From Botrytis cinerea B05.10 (Eukaryota > Ascomycota > Leotiomycetes > Helotiales > Sclerotiniaceae): DNA of 64,000 bases. Below the pieces are notes generated by a model. That model saw only the letters and a list, made by a program, of their open reading frames with translations, did not search any database and was not told where the DNA came from. This document shows, piece after piece, positions 25,179 through 37,620 of this stretch; positions within the stretch are counted from its first letter, which is position 1, and every line of letters starts with the position of its first letter. Made by a program: the position numbers and the translations under genes. The DNA is taken from NCBI RefSeq assembly GCF_000143535.2, contig NC_037311.1, forward strand, positions 2,790,001-2,854,000. The letters run 5' to 3'.

Positions 25179-25430
25179 CTAGTAATGAATAGACTGAGGT
25201 ATAAAAGTGGCAAAGGGAAATGGGTCTTCATCAAAGCTTGAAAAGCCCCCAGTGAAAGGCTTGGGAGATACGATTCCAAGGTGGTATTCACCACTTCTGA
25301 AAGGGTGATGGTTGTAGAAGAAAGAAAAACCAGCCCCAGTTACCTCGGAGCTTTGCAACGCCAAATTGGAGAATTGGCTCAAGTTAGACGTTACAATAGT
25401 GCTTGTGGGAGTTTTCAATCCGACAGTTCG
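25179..25430 (-). pseudogene. possible further family X relic
   Basis: A minus-strand open frame ending at 25179 finishes with SPKPFTGGFSSFDEDPFPF, which resembles the C-terminal SGKLQQFDAIF region of member E. The central R-I-x-x-Y and V-P block is not visible and no exon 1 was found. The segment may instead be upstream DNA of member D. Tentative. Confidence 0.2.
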
Positions 25431-25851
25431 AAAAAGGTATCTTTTGTCGATGTTCGGAGGAGTAATACAGTTTGGAATGAGGGTATGATAAGATGTAGAG
25501 ACTTAATTAGGGGTAAATGATCTTATGTAGGTAGTGAACTGGAAATCGGGCAAGCCACTACGCTATGGATGGTGGTTTCCTTGACATTGAGACTGTTGGG
25601 TTTTAAAAATAGGGCTTTTTCCCACTGAACCTGAGCCACAGAGTTGATTCACCACTCACCATACCTAACTCCAAATTCTAATAGTATATTCACACAACAT
25701 CAAAGGGCAAATACCACGCCGAATAAAAGCTATTTCAAGGACATTCAGATTGCTCTCTTTTCTTCCTATATATGGCCGCAAATATCCAAGTCCCTCAATC
25801 TCAAGGGCTAAGGATTCTAATCATCGCGAGAAAGTGATCACTGTTAGATGT

Positions 25852-26306
25852 GGACATAATAGTTCAATATAATAGTAAATCAACAAGGTTTCTTCAACAA
25901 GAAGGGTGGCGAAAAAACATCGCAAAAAGGCGAACTAGCACTAGGTAAGTGGTGTTCAAACATAAGGTAACCTCTAGGAATGTTAGCAGGAAAAGATTTC
26001 TTAGACAAAAATTCTCCCGAAAAGGACTAGAAGAGAAATATAAAGAAGTAACAGATGAACCAAGGGTTCAGTAACTTTTATTACTCGCAGATTCACGACC
26101 AGGTACACCCGAGATCGAGGTATTAGGAGACCCGAGCTCTCATATCCAAGCCGTTAATTGGGTAAACTTGGACTAGGGTAATAACCTATGACTGCTCTTT
26201 CTGCCGTTCTGCTGAACTATACTCGGAACGGGACGAACCCGTATACGCTCTGCGAGATAATTATTGAGTGGAACCACTAGCCGATGGGTGCCAACCTTCT
26301 GAAACA
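25852..26306. mobile_element. candidate solo LTR (about 455 bp)
   Basis: The block starts TGTTAGATGTGGACATAATAG and ends GAAACA, so it has the TG...CA ends and a 4-bp TGTT/AACA inverted terminus typical of retrotransposon LTRs. Its composition differs from the flanks (locally GC-richer around 26090-26250). The flanking pentamers, ATCAC and TGCAC, match only at 3 of 5 positions, so a target-site duplication is not clean. No reverse transcriptase or integrase remnant lies on either side. Alternative: unrelated non-coding DNA with chance ends. Confidence 0.35.
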
Positions 26307-28900
26307 TGCACAGTTGGAAACGGGGAAAAAATGAGAGCATGAAGTAGGATAGAAGAGTCTAACACTTTGTGACGAGGCTAAGCTTAAATAGTACCTAACG
26401 TCATGGACTACTGGCAAGGTTCGGCAAAACTTTTTAGATTATTCTCCTTCGCGAATAGGATACTCATTACCAGTGTCTTAGGCCTCATTAAGATAGAAAC
26501 GTAGTGGTATTGCAGTCAGGAAAATAGATCGTAATTATCGCTAATCACAACTTACGATCAGAAAATGGATATCAGAATCCAAGTAAATACATTATTCCAT
26601 TACTGATAAATATCTGTTTTTGAGATTTAGTCATCCTGAAAATATTTGCAAGTGTTCATCAAATCTTTGAGTCTCGTATTCTTATACAAAGGTAAGATAG
26701 ACGCACTGATAGCATGTTAGAGATGATGTGCCGGCTCCCAAATATCAGCCTTATCCACAAAATTTCAGAAATGTTTATTCACCACCAACAGATTGTTATG
26801 TTCCAATTACCATGGATTCGGATGCCATGTGCGTGCAACATCCCAGTCAAGTTTTCAGGCACTGCAAGATCATGCAATGCTGACAGATTTTTTGGATGCT
26901 GTCATATTTGAAATATGATATTTCAGATAGATCCCATGTCATCATTCTCCCCCTCCTATAATCGGTTCTGTGATCTCATTGGAATAGGTAGGCACAATAT
27001 GAACATGCTTGGCAGAGATCGATATCATGCACAATTGTGATATATAACTACTGTGGGACAGCATCTGAAGAATTAAGATACCATACATCTTCTATTTTAC
27101 CGGTCTCATAATTTCCCAACAGGGCGATTCCTTCGCCTCATGTAAGATCCAATAAAATTCATTTACTAGGAGGCTCTGCACGTTTTTTAAGCAGAAAGCG
27201 TGTAGCATTGTTAGTACGAGCTGACAACATGACAAGCAGTGTGTTACATCCGAAAGTCAATGAGAGCTTGTTATCATAACATAATTTCTCTTCGGTATCG
27301 CGCGTCCAGATAATAATGAACAAAATGGGTGGGTGTGGTTACAACGTTTATCGGGCGAAGTCCCGAGCATCGGTTGAGACTGCTTTCTGTTGGGAACGTG
27401 TTCGTCAGCTGGCCATTAAATGAGCCTCAATGGCACTTGGCTCTTTTCCACGAGCTGAAGTTTCTTTTCTTCCGGCGTTCCAACCCCATGCAATAGGAAC
27501 CGGGGACAAAAATGTACATCCGAGTAATCTTCCGACCTATTGACTTTCCGAAACTAAAGGTATCAAACTACACCCTCCACATTCACACAAATCTGTTTAA
27601 GTGACGACGTATGGTACTCCAGCTTTCTCCTCTATCTGCATAAACTTGGCCCTGCAGCGTTGATTCTCACGGTTCGTCTTCGGCTCAAGGTGTAGTGTAC
27701 AATTAGCGATAGTTTAAATGGATACCAAGACCTAACGCATCACCGGAAATTTCAGCGCAGTATTTCTGTTGTGAATTTGTAGGAATTTGTGGGAAAAAAT
27801 TCACGACAAATAACTTTTCTCTTACACAATTGATAGTTGAACCCGGTTTTGATCAACCATTTCGATTGCGATATACGGATTGAGTCTAGAGTTCAATAAG
27901 TCAATTTCTAAGTTCTACACAGAACCGGCGCTTTCATGCTGATGGTATCAATTTTCCACGTAAAGTCGTGCCATCTCAACACATCGTGAAATTAATCAAT
28001 TCTCAGCCTTACAAGAAAATCTGATCGAGATCTGTGCAGAAGTACACAAAGTCTCTGGTTTCACTACTCAAAAGTAGAGGTCACAACTTTAACATGCGAC
28101 TAATGTCGTACCGAGTAGTACTGCATCATCCCCATAGTTCGGTTCCAGTAACCTAGCTAAGAAGAATTTGTATGTGTATTTGTTTGCCAAAGTTCAAATC
28201 AGAATGATGTCAAAATCAAAAGTCTGTGTCGGCAAGGCGAGCACATTAAACGGTATAGTCAGGTGGTCTTTTGCTGTTATTGTTGGTGTCCTTATATGTG
28301 ACCGCCTTGCCACTTGATAATGATTATTTTCTCTCTGATCTTGGCTTAACTTTAACTTCTTAACAACCAGGGGTTCTAAGTTACGTTTTCAGACTACAGA
28401 AGAAATGCCAAGTAAATCAATAAAGTTTTGAGATTGATAGAGGCAAAATCTTACGGAATTTGGACTATCATTGTTGGAAGTCCAGGCTTGTTAGAAGTCT
28501 ATTGGGCCTCGAAAACTGCCTTAGATTAGTTATTCCAATTATTTTTTACTGGCCAAGAATTCATACTCGAATATTGTCGTGCTCAAGTTAGATTCTAGGT
28601 CCATTTGCACAAGGGAGCATCAGTCTCAGTGAGCATGGAGAACTCCCAATGCAAATATTAAGTTGACCTTGCAGATTCCTCATTCAATACATTGAATCAA
28701 TGGTGATCAAAATTTGAATAATGAAATATTTTTTCTATAGGTTCTTAAACCAATGCACTGTGTGGAAAGGCATATTTTTTCGGAGCAATCACGAATTTGT
28801 GGAAAGGATTTAGTCCCGGGCCATCGACGAACAACAATGACTGGTCATGTTAGGCCCTGTGGTAGCAGAATCCGCGATTGACAAAGTGGCCGCTTTGTTA
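26307..28900. other. gene-poor spacer
   Basis: No ORF with protein-like composition, no tRNA and no clear repeat was seen over about 2.6 kb. Short ORFs such as 26714-26911 plus have no support. Confidence 0.45.
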
Positions 28901-28904
28901 GCCC

Positions 28905-29220
28905 AAGAAAATATTCAATATTTTTATAATGTATTGAAAAAAGCGTTTTTCAATTATTGATTAGGAAACTTTTTCTTTCGTAAATGATTAGAAAACTTTA
29001 TTTTAAAAAGATTTAATGAAATTTTTGAATTTTAGTTTGAAATGATTAATATTTTATTTATATTGAATTCGATTAGTAATTAAATTGAATATGAATATAT
29101 AGATTAAAACTAAATAAAAAATGTATATAAATAATATATTCTATATAGCATAGTATAGTGGTAAAGCTTTTAATTGAAGAAGAAATTGAAAATAAAGTAA
29201 ATAAATAATTTATTCTTTAT
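28905..29220. other. extremely AT-rich island
   Basis: About 300 bp consists almost entirely of A and T, with many TTTA/TATA words and nearly no C. It ends sharply at a CCCCTCCCC tract at 29222. Such blocks in ascomycetes often mark old repeats degraded by repeat-induced point mutation or tracts near heterochromatin. No coding capacity is visible. The following 29221-30020 holds only a short, unsupported ORF (29781-30008). Confidence 0.5.
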
Positions 29221-30020
29221 TTCCCCTCCCCTTTAAACTTTCGGCTAATGCCTTTCACCCACTTCATAGCTCTTACACTCGCTCCCTTTCTGTTTATCTT
29301 TTCTTCAACTCTCATATTCATTGAATTCTGAAAGCTTTAAGGCCCTTCAAAACCCCCATTTTCTTTTTTTCTATTAAAAGTTAATACTAAACAGATCCCA
29401 TTTAGAGTGGCGAATATTTGTTAGTAATGAAAGAGCTATTTTGTTATTAACAAAAAAAATATATTATAAATGTAATGTATGTATTAAAATTTGTATAAGG
29501 ATTTATATTGAATTTCTTTTCGTCGAAAGTATTAACTTGGCCACCACAGGGAGGACTGATCCTTGTGTTCACCTATATAATTCATTTAATCATGGTGTAG
29601 CTTCATTTTGTTTCAATCTTACAACGATTCTTCAGCAGAATACGTCGGGTTATATTGATCACGGCCCTCGATGACTCGTCTAAAGAGACCTCGCGTGTCT
29701 AGACTGTCATGTTCATCATACTTACAGGGACTTTTTATCACAAGCCGCTAGAGATAAATCAATCTGACGAGTAATATATCGTGGCTTCGCGACTAAGATT
29801 CGATTACCTTGTCAATCCGCAGGAAGCTTGCTGCCCAACAAGATACTTGGGAAAATTCCCAAGGCCTTATACCAGACCCCAGAGCCTACAAAAAAGCCTA
29901 CAATTTACGCCACTAGGTCGAGATGACTGCGAATCCCCATCTATTTATGTGGAGTTATCTCCCCACGAAACTACGATCTGCTTTCAAAATCTAGGCGTCA
30001 TCAAATAATTAATCCCCAAG

Positions 30021-30923
30021 ATGTCAGCACACGTCCATGAGCTTCCACACCTAATTGAGCTACACTTCTATCGACTTGACGAAAAGAAAGATCACGATGA
30101 ACGACTAGCACTCGTTGCTTATGACAGAGACGCAGGTATTAGACTCAAAGATGGAACAGTAAATTGCCCAGCCATATGGTTCGACCAAAATGGCAGAGCC
30201 CATAATAGAACTGGCATTCTCTTCAGAACTGCTAAATCGCACGGATTTATTGGCATGATTCATATGTCACCTTATCAAGCTATTGATATGATCTATCGAC
30301 ATGCGGCTTTGGTTAGAACTTCTCTTCGTCTGAATAAATCTCTTAGAAGCGGGACTGACAACTATGCAGTGGAGCGTGTACACGATTCTCGGTTTTGAAC
30401 TCAGCAAAGTCGAATCAGTTGTAAGTTTTAACTGTCGTTCCATTTTTAATAGACCAAAAGTCTTACAATCCACCATTAGAAAAACCCCGATGATTGCAAG
30501 ACAAGTACCAAAGACTCCGCTTTCGTAACCTTCGTGAATTGGCTCCGTCTCTGGCTTCCCAAAGGATTTTATATCGATTCCCCCGATGACTGGGCTTATG
30601 CACGTCTAAATCAGGTTAATCACGATCGCAAACGTCGCATTATCCGAACTCGAGATGATGATGAACGTGGAAAAGCTGATGCTGAGAAATTTACAAGGGC
30701 AGTATACACAGGATTTCATCAAGTCGTTGAGGATAAGCCCGGAGATCTTTTTAGTGTGAAGGATCCAGGCGTAATGGGACAAGGAGCTTGGGATGGAACG
30801 GAAGCGGAGGAGGATAGACTTATTAGGAGAGTGGAGAGGATGGTTAACAAGAGGTTGGGGGTTGAAGACGAGGAGGAATATGATGATCTGAAAAGTAGGT
30901 GGGGGGATTATGGGAAACGCTGA
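30021..30923 (+). CDS. hypothetical protein, three exons (261 aa)
   Basis: Joining exons 30021-30311, 30370-30420 and 30480-30923 keeps one frame for 261 residues. The first intron (58 nt) has GTTAGA and ATGCAG ends and a CTGAC branch site; the second (59 nt) has GTAAGT and ATTAG. Without splicing the first exon frame runs to a stop at 30398. The N-terminal half contains LIELHFYRLDEKKDHDERLALVAYD and FRTAKSHGFIGMIH; exon 2 gives WSVYTILGFELSKVESV. The C-terminal half is charged, with RKRRIIRTRDDDERGKADAEKF and an acidic EDEEEYDD stretch. No signal peptide or membrane helix is present. I do not recognise the family. Upstream is an AT-rich island, so the gene sits at the border of the gene-poor block. 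Confidence 0.65.
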
Positions 30924-31158
30924 AAGTGATTATCAGGACATTGAGTGATTGATTAGAGTGAGCGCTTCATGTTGGTTGATTTTGTGATAGATTATAGACG
31001 TTTATCATGTAACTGGTGATAACTTGGTAATACTTTCACCCGCGGACTTTTTTTGCTTCATCTCATAGCTGTCGTGAAAAAAAAGTATTCACTTTTGTAT
31101 TGGAATAAAATTATGGAAATGGAAGGCACTCTGTCGCTACTAGAAAGAATTCCTTCAA

Positions 31159-32288
31159 TCATTGGGCCTTCTGAGCAATCCATACAAGCTTAGGGCAAGA
31201 TATAGCACAGCCATCACGCACTTGATCCATGGCTTCCATGCTGAGTTGCAGTGATTCTTCAGGCTTCCGTACAATCATCTTTGCGAACTCATCCCAAGTG
31301 CTCATGTAACTATAAAGTGTCAGCAAGCTGTAAAGCCTCAAAAACGCTATAGTGTATTTTCTTACACATCATTCCAAAACCTTGCCATGGTCAAGTCATA
31401 TTCCACTCTGTGAAGTTGAACATCTTTAAATCCGTCTTCGTTGAGTATGTCTACCATATAACGCTTCCAACTGGGCCTTGTTAGCAATTTACGATTAAAA
31501 TTTGTCAAGTCTCTACTCACTCATGAGATCCACATAGCTGTTGAAATAGGCGTTTCAAGTCGTCTGTAGCCACAGATGAGTCAATTGTCTTGACGGTCCA
31601 ATCAACACTATCAGCCTCATCCCATTGAAGGAAACCACCAGGTTCTGCATTTCAACATGTCAGTTCCATGACTACAATAGACTTGAGCGTACAGTCAACT
31701 CACTAAGCAATTTCTTGAGATTAGCCAAAATAGGACGTGGATCATTATTCTTGACAGCAACTGTGATCAACCTCACATGAACAATATCGAACGTCTCTTG
31801 GAATTGTTTCGGTGGTTCATTGTAAACGTTCCAGGTGTGAAGATGGGTGTTGGTCGGTAGCCATGGGGAGGGGGGGCATTGATCAAGGCTGATATCGAAG
31901 CCGTCTAACCTTGCCGATGGAGAAATCTCGCGTGCCACATCCAAGAGCCAGATACTAGCTTTATGTGTTAGCGTTTGACTATTAAAAGGAACTAGTGACT
32001 TGACAAACCCGTTCCCTGTGGCAACATCTGCAATTCTTATATGGCTGTTATCCGTAGGTATGTCTGGGTGAATGTTGAATTTAAGGGCATCTTTCCATAA
32101 GTAGTGCTGAGCAGTAAGTCTGTTACAGGAATTGTAATCAGCAAAGGCGAGCTCGAATGAACTGCACTTGTGTAAAGAATAACTTACCTAGTACTCGCGT
32201 TGAAATCGCGCTTCAGGGCATAAACACCCTTGGGAATAGATTCATAAGTATCGACCGACTGTGGAGTTGAAGCCATGAAGGGAGCCAT
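31159..32288 (-). CDS. SAM-dependent methyltransferase, class I
   Basis: Six exons (32288-32188, 32119-32009, 31954-31704, 31644-31521, 31476-31366, 31309-31159) give 282 residues. Motif I of the Rossmann fold, RIADVATGNGIWLLDVA, is split by intron 2 at the glycine-rich loop, where S-adenosylmethionine binds. Motif II follows as LDGFDIS (acidic end of strand 2), motif III/IV as ETFDIVHVRL, and PGGFLQWDEAD is the usual post-I motif. The protein resembles UMTA/LaeA-like fungal methyltransferases often linked to secondary metabolism, but no polyketide or peptide synthase is in this window. The substrate is unknown. The start at 32288 is preceded by a TATAAA-type box; a second in-frame ATG lies at 32276. 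No frameshift was seen; all introns are 44-70 nt. Confidence 0.88.
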
Positions 32289-32388
32289 TGCTATCTAATT
32301 GAAGAGTTTTGAAAAGTTTCGAAGAGACTTGAAGAAGGACTGCGTGGAAAAAATGATTAATGGAAAGAATTTTGGGTTCTGGAGCCTT

Positions 32389-32396
32389 CTTTATAA
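32389..32396 (-). promoter_or_regulatory. TATA-like box of the methyltransferase gene
   Basis: TTATAAAG on the minus strand lies about 100 bp before the ATG at 32288, a usual distance for TATA-containing fungal promoters. Confidence 0.4.
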
Positions 32397-34573
32397 GCAG
32401 TGCTTACCCTTTACAACATCAGATGCATGAGAGTCTGGGTGGCGAAGCATTGTGTTATATTCTTATGTCAAAAGCTCATCGTATCTAGGATAGGGGTGTT
32501 TCTTTTGCTCGATTAAAAATATCAATCTTACTGGGAGGAGAATGGCAATAGCTTGTAAGAGCTCGCACACTGGGTCTCCCTGAATCTCCTAATGCCCGTA
32601 CTTCATGGTTAAAGATGAGCGTTACGATCGTCATGGTTAGAGTCATAAATAGAATCGGACCAAAGATTTGACGTCTTTCAATTGAAAGACTTGGGCCTCG
32701 AAAACATTGGCCTTGCAATAGCAATTCTAAAAACAGCACCAATAGAAAAAGAGAACAACAAATCAAAAAACAAGTGATTGCAACCTAACTTTCATGTGTG
32801 CCTGGGATAATTGTCCCATTACGACTTCCAAGCTATTCAATACTACTTCATCAGCCTTGGTGATATAGCATTGCATCTCGTGCCTCTTTTGTGAAACTTT
32901 TGGTCCTACAATATAGTGCCAGTAGGACTCTGTCAACCTCATTTATGTCACTGTCCGCCTTGAATCTTACAACCCCTATCTTATAAAGATGAGAATGGGA
33001 CACAGTCGATGATATAATATTTGCAAGATGAAAATGTGCCCTTGCGGCAAAGAGCTACAATGACATACTATCGACTCAATGCCGAACTTAGAATGCAACA
33101 CACAAGCATAAGCTGGATAGTGAGGAACGGCATTCAACCATCATTGTATGGTTGATTTGATCATGATTGGTGAGGTTCCGATAGGCTTAGTCGTTCCCCT
33201 GAACCCAGCAATTTTGCAACCTATCCGGAGACCAATTAATGGGACGCTCCAGTCTAGAATAGTTCTGCAGTGCAATGTTCGTATACTGATTTCCCCTTTG
33301 ATACGTTTGAATGGATTACGTAGATGAATGTTGATCAAATATTATTACCATGTCAGATAGTGGCTCTGAGGAGCAACAATTGGTTGAAACACCTCCAAAA
33401 ACGATTACACAAGCAAGTTGAGATGTCATCTTCACACATTGTTTACCTCCCTAGTATGCTCGTCCAAGTCCAGCCCGGGGCACAGTCAACGACTCTAAGC
33501 CCCCTTTTCTGAAAGCCCTGGCATGGAAGATATTCCTGATATGCAAAACATAATCGTAGATGTGCCTATCTATAGTCTTCAAGTTTTGACAAAGACACAT
33601 CTTTACTTCACGCATCCTATCTGTCGACAGTCTAGCGGATGTATGAAATTGGGCTTTGGGGATAGCGACACAAATTCCGAAATTTCCGATGAGTTTCTAA
33701 ATAATATGAAAGGATGGGTATTACCCGGCGGAGTGAATGCGGGCACTAGAGTAGATCTATTCACGCAATCAATGGCATTGGCCACTCTTGCTTGGACTTT
33801 GCACTGCTTTGGGTTCCCCTTGTCTACTCGGTATCGTTTATATGAATGCCGGGCTGAGTAAGCGGCCAAGTGAAAAGGTTTCTAAGACGAGGATATCACT
33901 TTCTGCAATCAAATATAAAGTAGAGTTTTGAAATGAGGTATCGATTTCTCAAATCTCGAATTTCTCAATATCATAGATGACAGTCATTAATCTTCGACAC
34001 AGATAAAGTTTGGATTGATCTTGGTGAGAAACTTTTTCAAAAGAATTGGGCAGCAATGAATGAAGATGACATCGAGTATCATGTCATCAATATGTCTTGC
34101 TTGGCCTATTATAAGACCTAGACTGTAGTATGTTAGAGTAAGGCAGTGGGTAAGCACACTAGAACTATACAATGATTCAATGAATCCTGTTGGGAACTCC
34201 TTATTGGTCCTGGTTTGAGTTAAATTAGAGGCGCTACATTATAGTGATTGTGTGATTGCATTTGCTTGTAACACAATTCTAAGCATCATTTTAGCTCCCA
34301 TATCCAAGTCGTATATGCTTATGATAGCGGCGATGATATACCAAAATAGACAAGTACAGATTAGAGTTCTTCCACATTATAGATCACTTTGCATAGGCTC
34401 CTGGTAAAGATCAACTGCCTAAAGATTCAAAAAAGATAAATCATTCATTGAACGATCTCTCGCAATTTATTAGATGAATCGAAAAATCTAGCAATCCACA
34501 AAATCAATAGAACATCCCTTATTACTCCTCATAAGTCCGGCATAGAACCCTGCATCCTTTCTTGATTTTCGAA
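32397..34573. other. spacer with possible coding relics
   Basis: About 2.2 kb without a confident gene. A minus-strand frame at 32485-32766 has hydrophobic stretches followed by a protein-like tail (HEVRALGDSGRPSVRAL), but no ATG. At 33523-33861 a plus-strand ORF of 112 codons starts with ATG, and the opposite strand is open over nearly the same bases (33603-33869), so strand cannot be decided. Neither matches a known family. They may be remnants of lost genes. Confidence 0.35.
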
Positions 34574-35440
34574 CTAAGTCCATTTCTCAATGAAAGTAAG
34601 GGTTTTCGCAACAATTTCCTCGGGACAGCTGATGAATGGACAATGAGATGTCTTGAGATCTGCAATATCCCACGAGACTTTGCTCTTCTCGATCCAAATA
34701 TCTTGTAAAAACAATGGATTGCACTGGTCTTCCGCAGTACGAATGTAGACACGACGTCCATCAAACGATGGCTCTGCCCAAGCTGGAGCCGGAGCCGGAG
34801 TCTCGAAGGCTGCCAAAGCATGAGGGATCATAGCAGCTTCGAGAGCCGGTGCTGAAGACGTATCGCAATCAGCGTAGAGGATTGGAATTACGGGTTCAAT
34901 AACTGCAAGACCCGGAGATGGCTATGGTAAAGCAAAAAACCTCATTAGCATTGACAATGTTCCAAGTTGGGGCTGGCTTGGGCTCAAACTCACGGTTCCG
35001 ACTTTGATAAAAGGAGGGTATGCACCACCGATAGCTTCAAATAAGCTTTCGCCTTCAGAGACAATATTACCAACCCAGTATACCAAGCCCAAGACACCAC
35101 CAGCTTCACCACAAGAGCTACGGGCAGCCTTACTCAATCCAGCAGCAGCAGCTCCTCCAACGACCCCTCCATAAGAATGAGCAATAACAATTACATCTTT
35201 GTGTTGCTCCTCGATGAGAGGCAATAGAACATTCTTGCGAGCCTCTGAAACATCGTTGGAAGAAGAGACCGAGTTTAACTTGGATGGATCTGGATTGCAG
35301 GAAGGAACGCGCACGTAGACAGATGAATATCCAGCTTTCTCAAACAAAGGCACAACACGATCGAAGCAAGAAGGATCAGCGAACGCACCCGCAAAGAACA
35401 CAAGAGTTGGACGAGGAGTACTCATACTGAGATATTGCAT
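34574..35440 (-). CDS. alpha/beta hydrolase (AB hydrolase fold, small esterase type)
   Basis: Two exons, 34994-35440 and 34574-34921, give 264 residues. The protein opens with PTLVFFAGAFADPSCFDRVVPLF, the first strand and oxyanion loop of the family. The nucleophile elbow is IAHSYGGVVGG (G-x-S-x-G written as H-S-Y-G-G, with S nucleophile). The acid is probably in ILYADCDTSSAPA after the intron, and the catalytic His is likely within TSHCPFIS near the C-terminus. No signal peptide is present, so it acts inside the cell. The family includes esterases, lactonases and salicylate-esterase-like enzymes; the substrate here is unknown. An in-frame ATG at 35425 is an alternative start. It follows the methyltransferase on the same strand at 2.3 kb, too far to argue for a cluster on its own. 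Confidence 0.88.
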
Positions 35441-36204
35441 CCAAGATGATTTGAGAGATGTTATTTAGAAATTGTTGAAAGAGAAATATTTAATGCTAAA
35501 TCAGCTCATATATGAGTGGGTGATTATCACGTTGCATGCATCAGCACTGTTGGGTCTAACCTAGTACAGAAACAAACGGGTGGAAATGATCGGCATTTAG
35601 CGGGCATTAATTAAGAAAACTCTCGCCAACGTTACACCGTGCGGGGTTTGCATCTGCTCCTATTACATTACCCCTATCATTACCCCTGCCCTACCATGGA
35701 GATTTCCCGATGCCTGTGACAAGAATTATTGATAGGCGTATAGCAATACCCAGGTACTCAAGCGTGCTCTATTTCTCCACTATGCCGATAACTAGCGAGA
35801 TTCACCAAGGCAATTGATATTGATTAGCCTTTTCGAAGTTCGATATTCTATTCTTGACACAGAAAAGTTGGAGAAGTTTTCGAGATTCCTAATGGATGAT
35901 TGAAACGCCTGAATACAGCATCGTAAGCAATATACGGCTGACTACTAGCTGATGATTATTTCTTCGCCATACATGCTTATGGTTCTACTATAAGCCAATA
36001 AGCCAAAACCATGTAATATGAGATCAAGTATCCGAAGATGACTGCATGGAGGGAAGCGCCGGCATATGTGTAACATCAAGCTCTTACCATGCTATATTAT
36101 ACTTGCTGCTGACCTCCGGACCGGTGGTTCACGTATTGCTGACCTGGAGCTTTCCTCATCCTATCTTCACTTTATTTTATTCATATTGCAAACTTACGTC
36201 TGCT
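35441..36204. other. divergent promoter region between hydrolase and PTH11-like gene
   Basis: These 764 bp must serve two genes transcribed away from each other. An in-frame ATG at 36046 extends the PTH11-like ORF upstream by 53 codons, but that segment adds a hydrophobic extension unlike the family N-terminus. No clear operator motif was recognised. Confidence 0.4.
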
Positions 36205-37620
36205 ATGGCTGATTCAACTGATCTGTCCGCCAGTCGGCAAGCCAATCTGTATGCAGCAGATATCATCACATTTTTTGCAGCTGTAGTGGCCGTAGGACTT
36301 CGCATCTGGTCGCGGCGAGTTGCTGGTGCTGGCTTATGGTGGGATGATCTCTTTATTTGCATAGCACTGGTAAGTTTCCACTTTGGAAAAAGAAGTCGGA
36401 ATTAATCCTATCCAGGTTGGCGGTATTGCGATGATGATTAATTTTTGTTGGTGTAAGTTTGAGTTCTCTACACTCATTCACTCCCATCACTGTCACTCAC
36501 TCAATACTAGGGATACCAAATGGATTTGGTAAACATATGGCGGCTTTTGGCCCTAGAGCGGAGTATAATTTCTTCTTGGGTTTCTTCATGGCTGAAGTGA
36601 TATACACTGTCATCATCGTCTTCGTCAAATACTCTATTCTGGCCTTGTACTGGCGAGTTTTCCGAAGCACGAGCATCAAATGGCCAGTAGCTATATTAGC
36701 AGCGATAGTCACATCTTGGGGAATCGCAGTTGTAAGCTTTTTCTTCCATTGTTAAGTTTCTAGAGCCTAATGTAACCAATTTAGCTTTTTCTTTCCATTT
36801 TCACCTGTGTGCCCCCAAAAGGCTTTTGGGATAAAGACATACATGCTTCTTGCAATGTCAATAGCCAACAGTTCTTGATCGGTATATCGGTTCCTAATAT
36901 CCTTACGGATGTTGCTCTGCTGTTGTTACCAATCCCATATGTTCTGCGATTGAATACTGCCTGGTCTCAGAAACGACTTTTGATGGGCACATTCATGCTT
37001 GGAGGATTGTAAGTTCTTGAAAAGTCATGTAGCTTATGTTGGTATGCATTTAATCTGACCTTCAATCTGTTACAGCGTCTGCATAGCATCAATTATGAGA
37101 TTGATTAGTGTTTGGCAGCAAAATGCGCATTCGGACTTTAGCTGGAATTGGGTGGATCAGGGAATATGGGCAGTCGTGGAGAGTAATTTTGCAATAGTAT
37201 CAGGTATGCCGACCACTTACCTTGATACATTTCACTGTTTCAATCTCTCGAATCCTAGTTGAGATATGCTGATGAAAACTGAAAAAAGCTTGTCTTCCAA
37301 CCCTGCGCATCGTATGGGTGTGTATATCCAGACGCAAGAAGAATGAAACATCACCACCGTCCTCGGACAGACCAGCAATTTGGACAATTGGTTCGGGGCC
37401 AAGCAAACAAAATCGCAAAAGAAAAGGGGATTTTACTCTCGGAGAATCTATGTCAACGGATTCAACGCACCCGTTCACAAGCTTACATGATGCTGAGGAA
37501 GGCAATCTCTCTGTGAACAAGGTGCATGTACGTTCAAGCATAGAGGTACATTCAGAGAGAGATACTGTGAGTTCTCCTTATCAGGAGAACTTTAATATGG
37601 TTCCATTGAGAAAATTATAA
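36205..37620 (+). CDS. PTH11-like / fungal rhodopsin-domain integral membrane protein
   Basis: Six exons (36205-36369, 36416-36452, 36511-36731, 36785-37008, 37076-37203, 37289-37620) give 368 residues. Family marks are LRIWSRRVAGAGLWWDDLFI after TM1, INFCWW, the GFGKH loop, FVKYSILALYWRVF, FTCVPPKGFWD with the conserved extracellular cysteine pair (second in SCNV), DVALLLLPIPYVLRL, and CIASIMRLISV followed by WAVVESN. About seven transmembrane helices precede a hydrophilic tail of about 90 residues starting SRRKKNE. Members are plasma-membrane proteins; PTH11 of the rice blast fungus senses surface cues, whereas most members lack known ligands. This one has no N-terminal CFEM domain. The start at 36205 fits the family; the longer frame from 36046 is less likely. 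Confidence 0.88.

Noticed and set aside
31159..35440. Secondary-metabolite cluster made of the methyltransferase and hydrolase
   Set aside because: No backbone synthase, P450, transporter or pathway regulator lies nearby, and the two genes are over 2 kb apart.
36046..36204. Upstream in-frame start for the PTH11-like protein
   Set aside because: The 53 extra residues are hydrophobic and unlike the family N-terminus; the start at 36205 places TM1 where expected.
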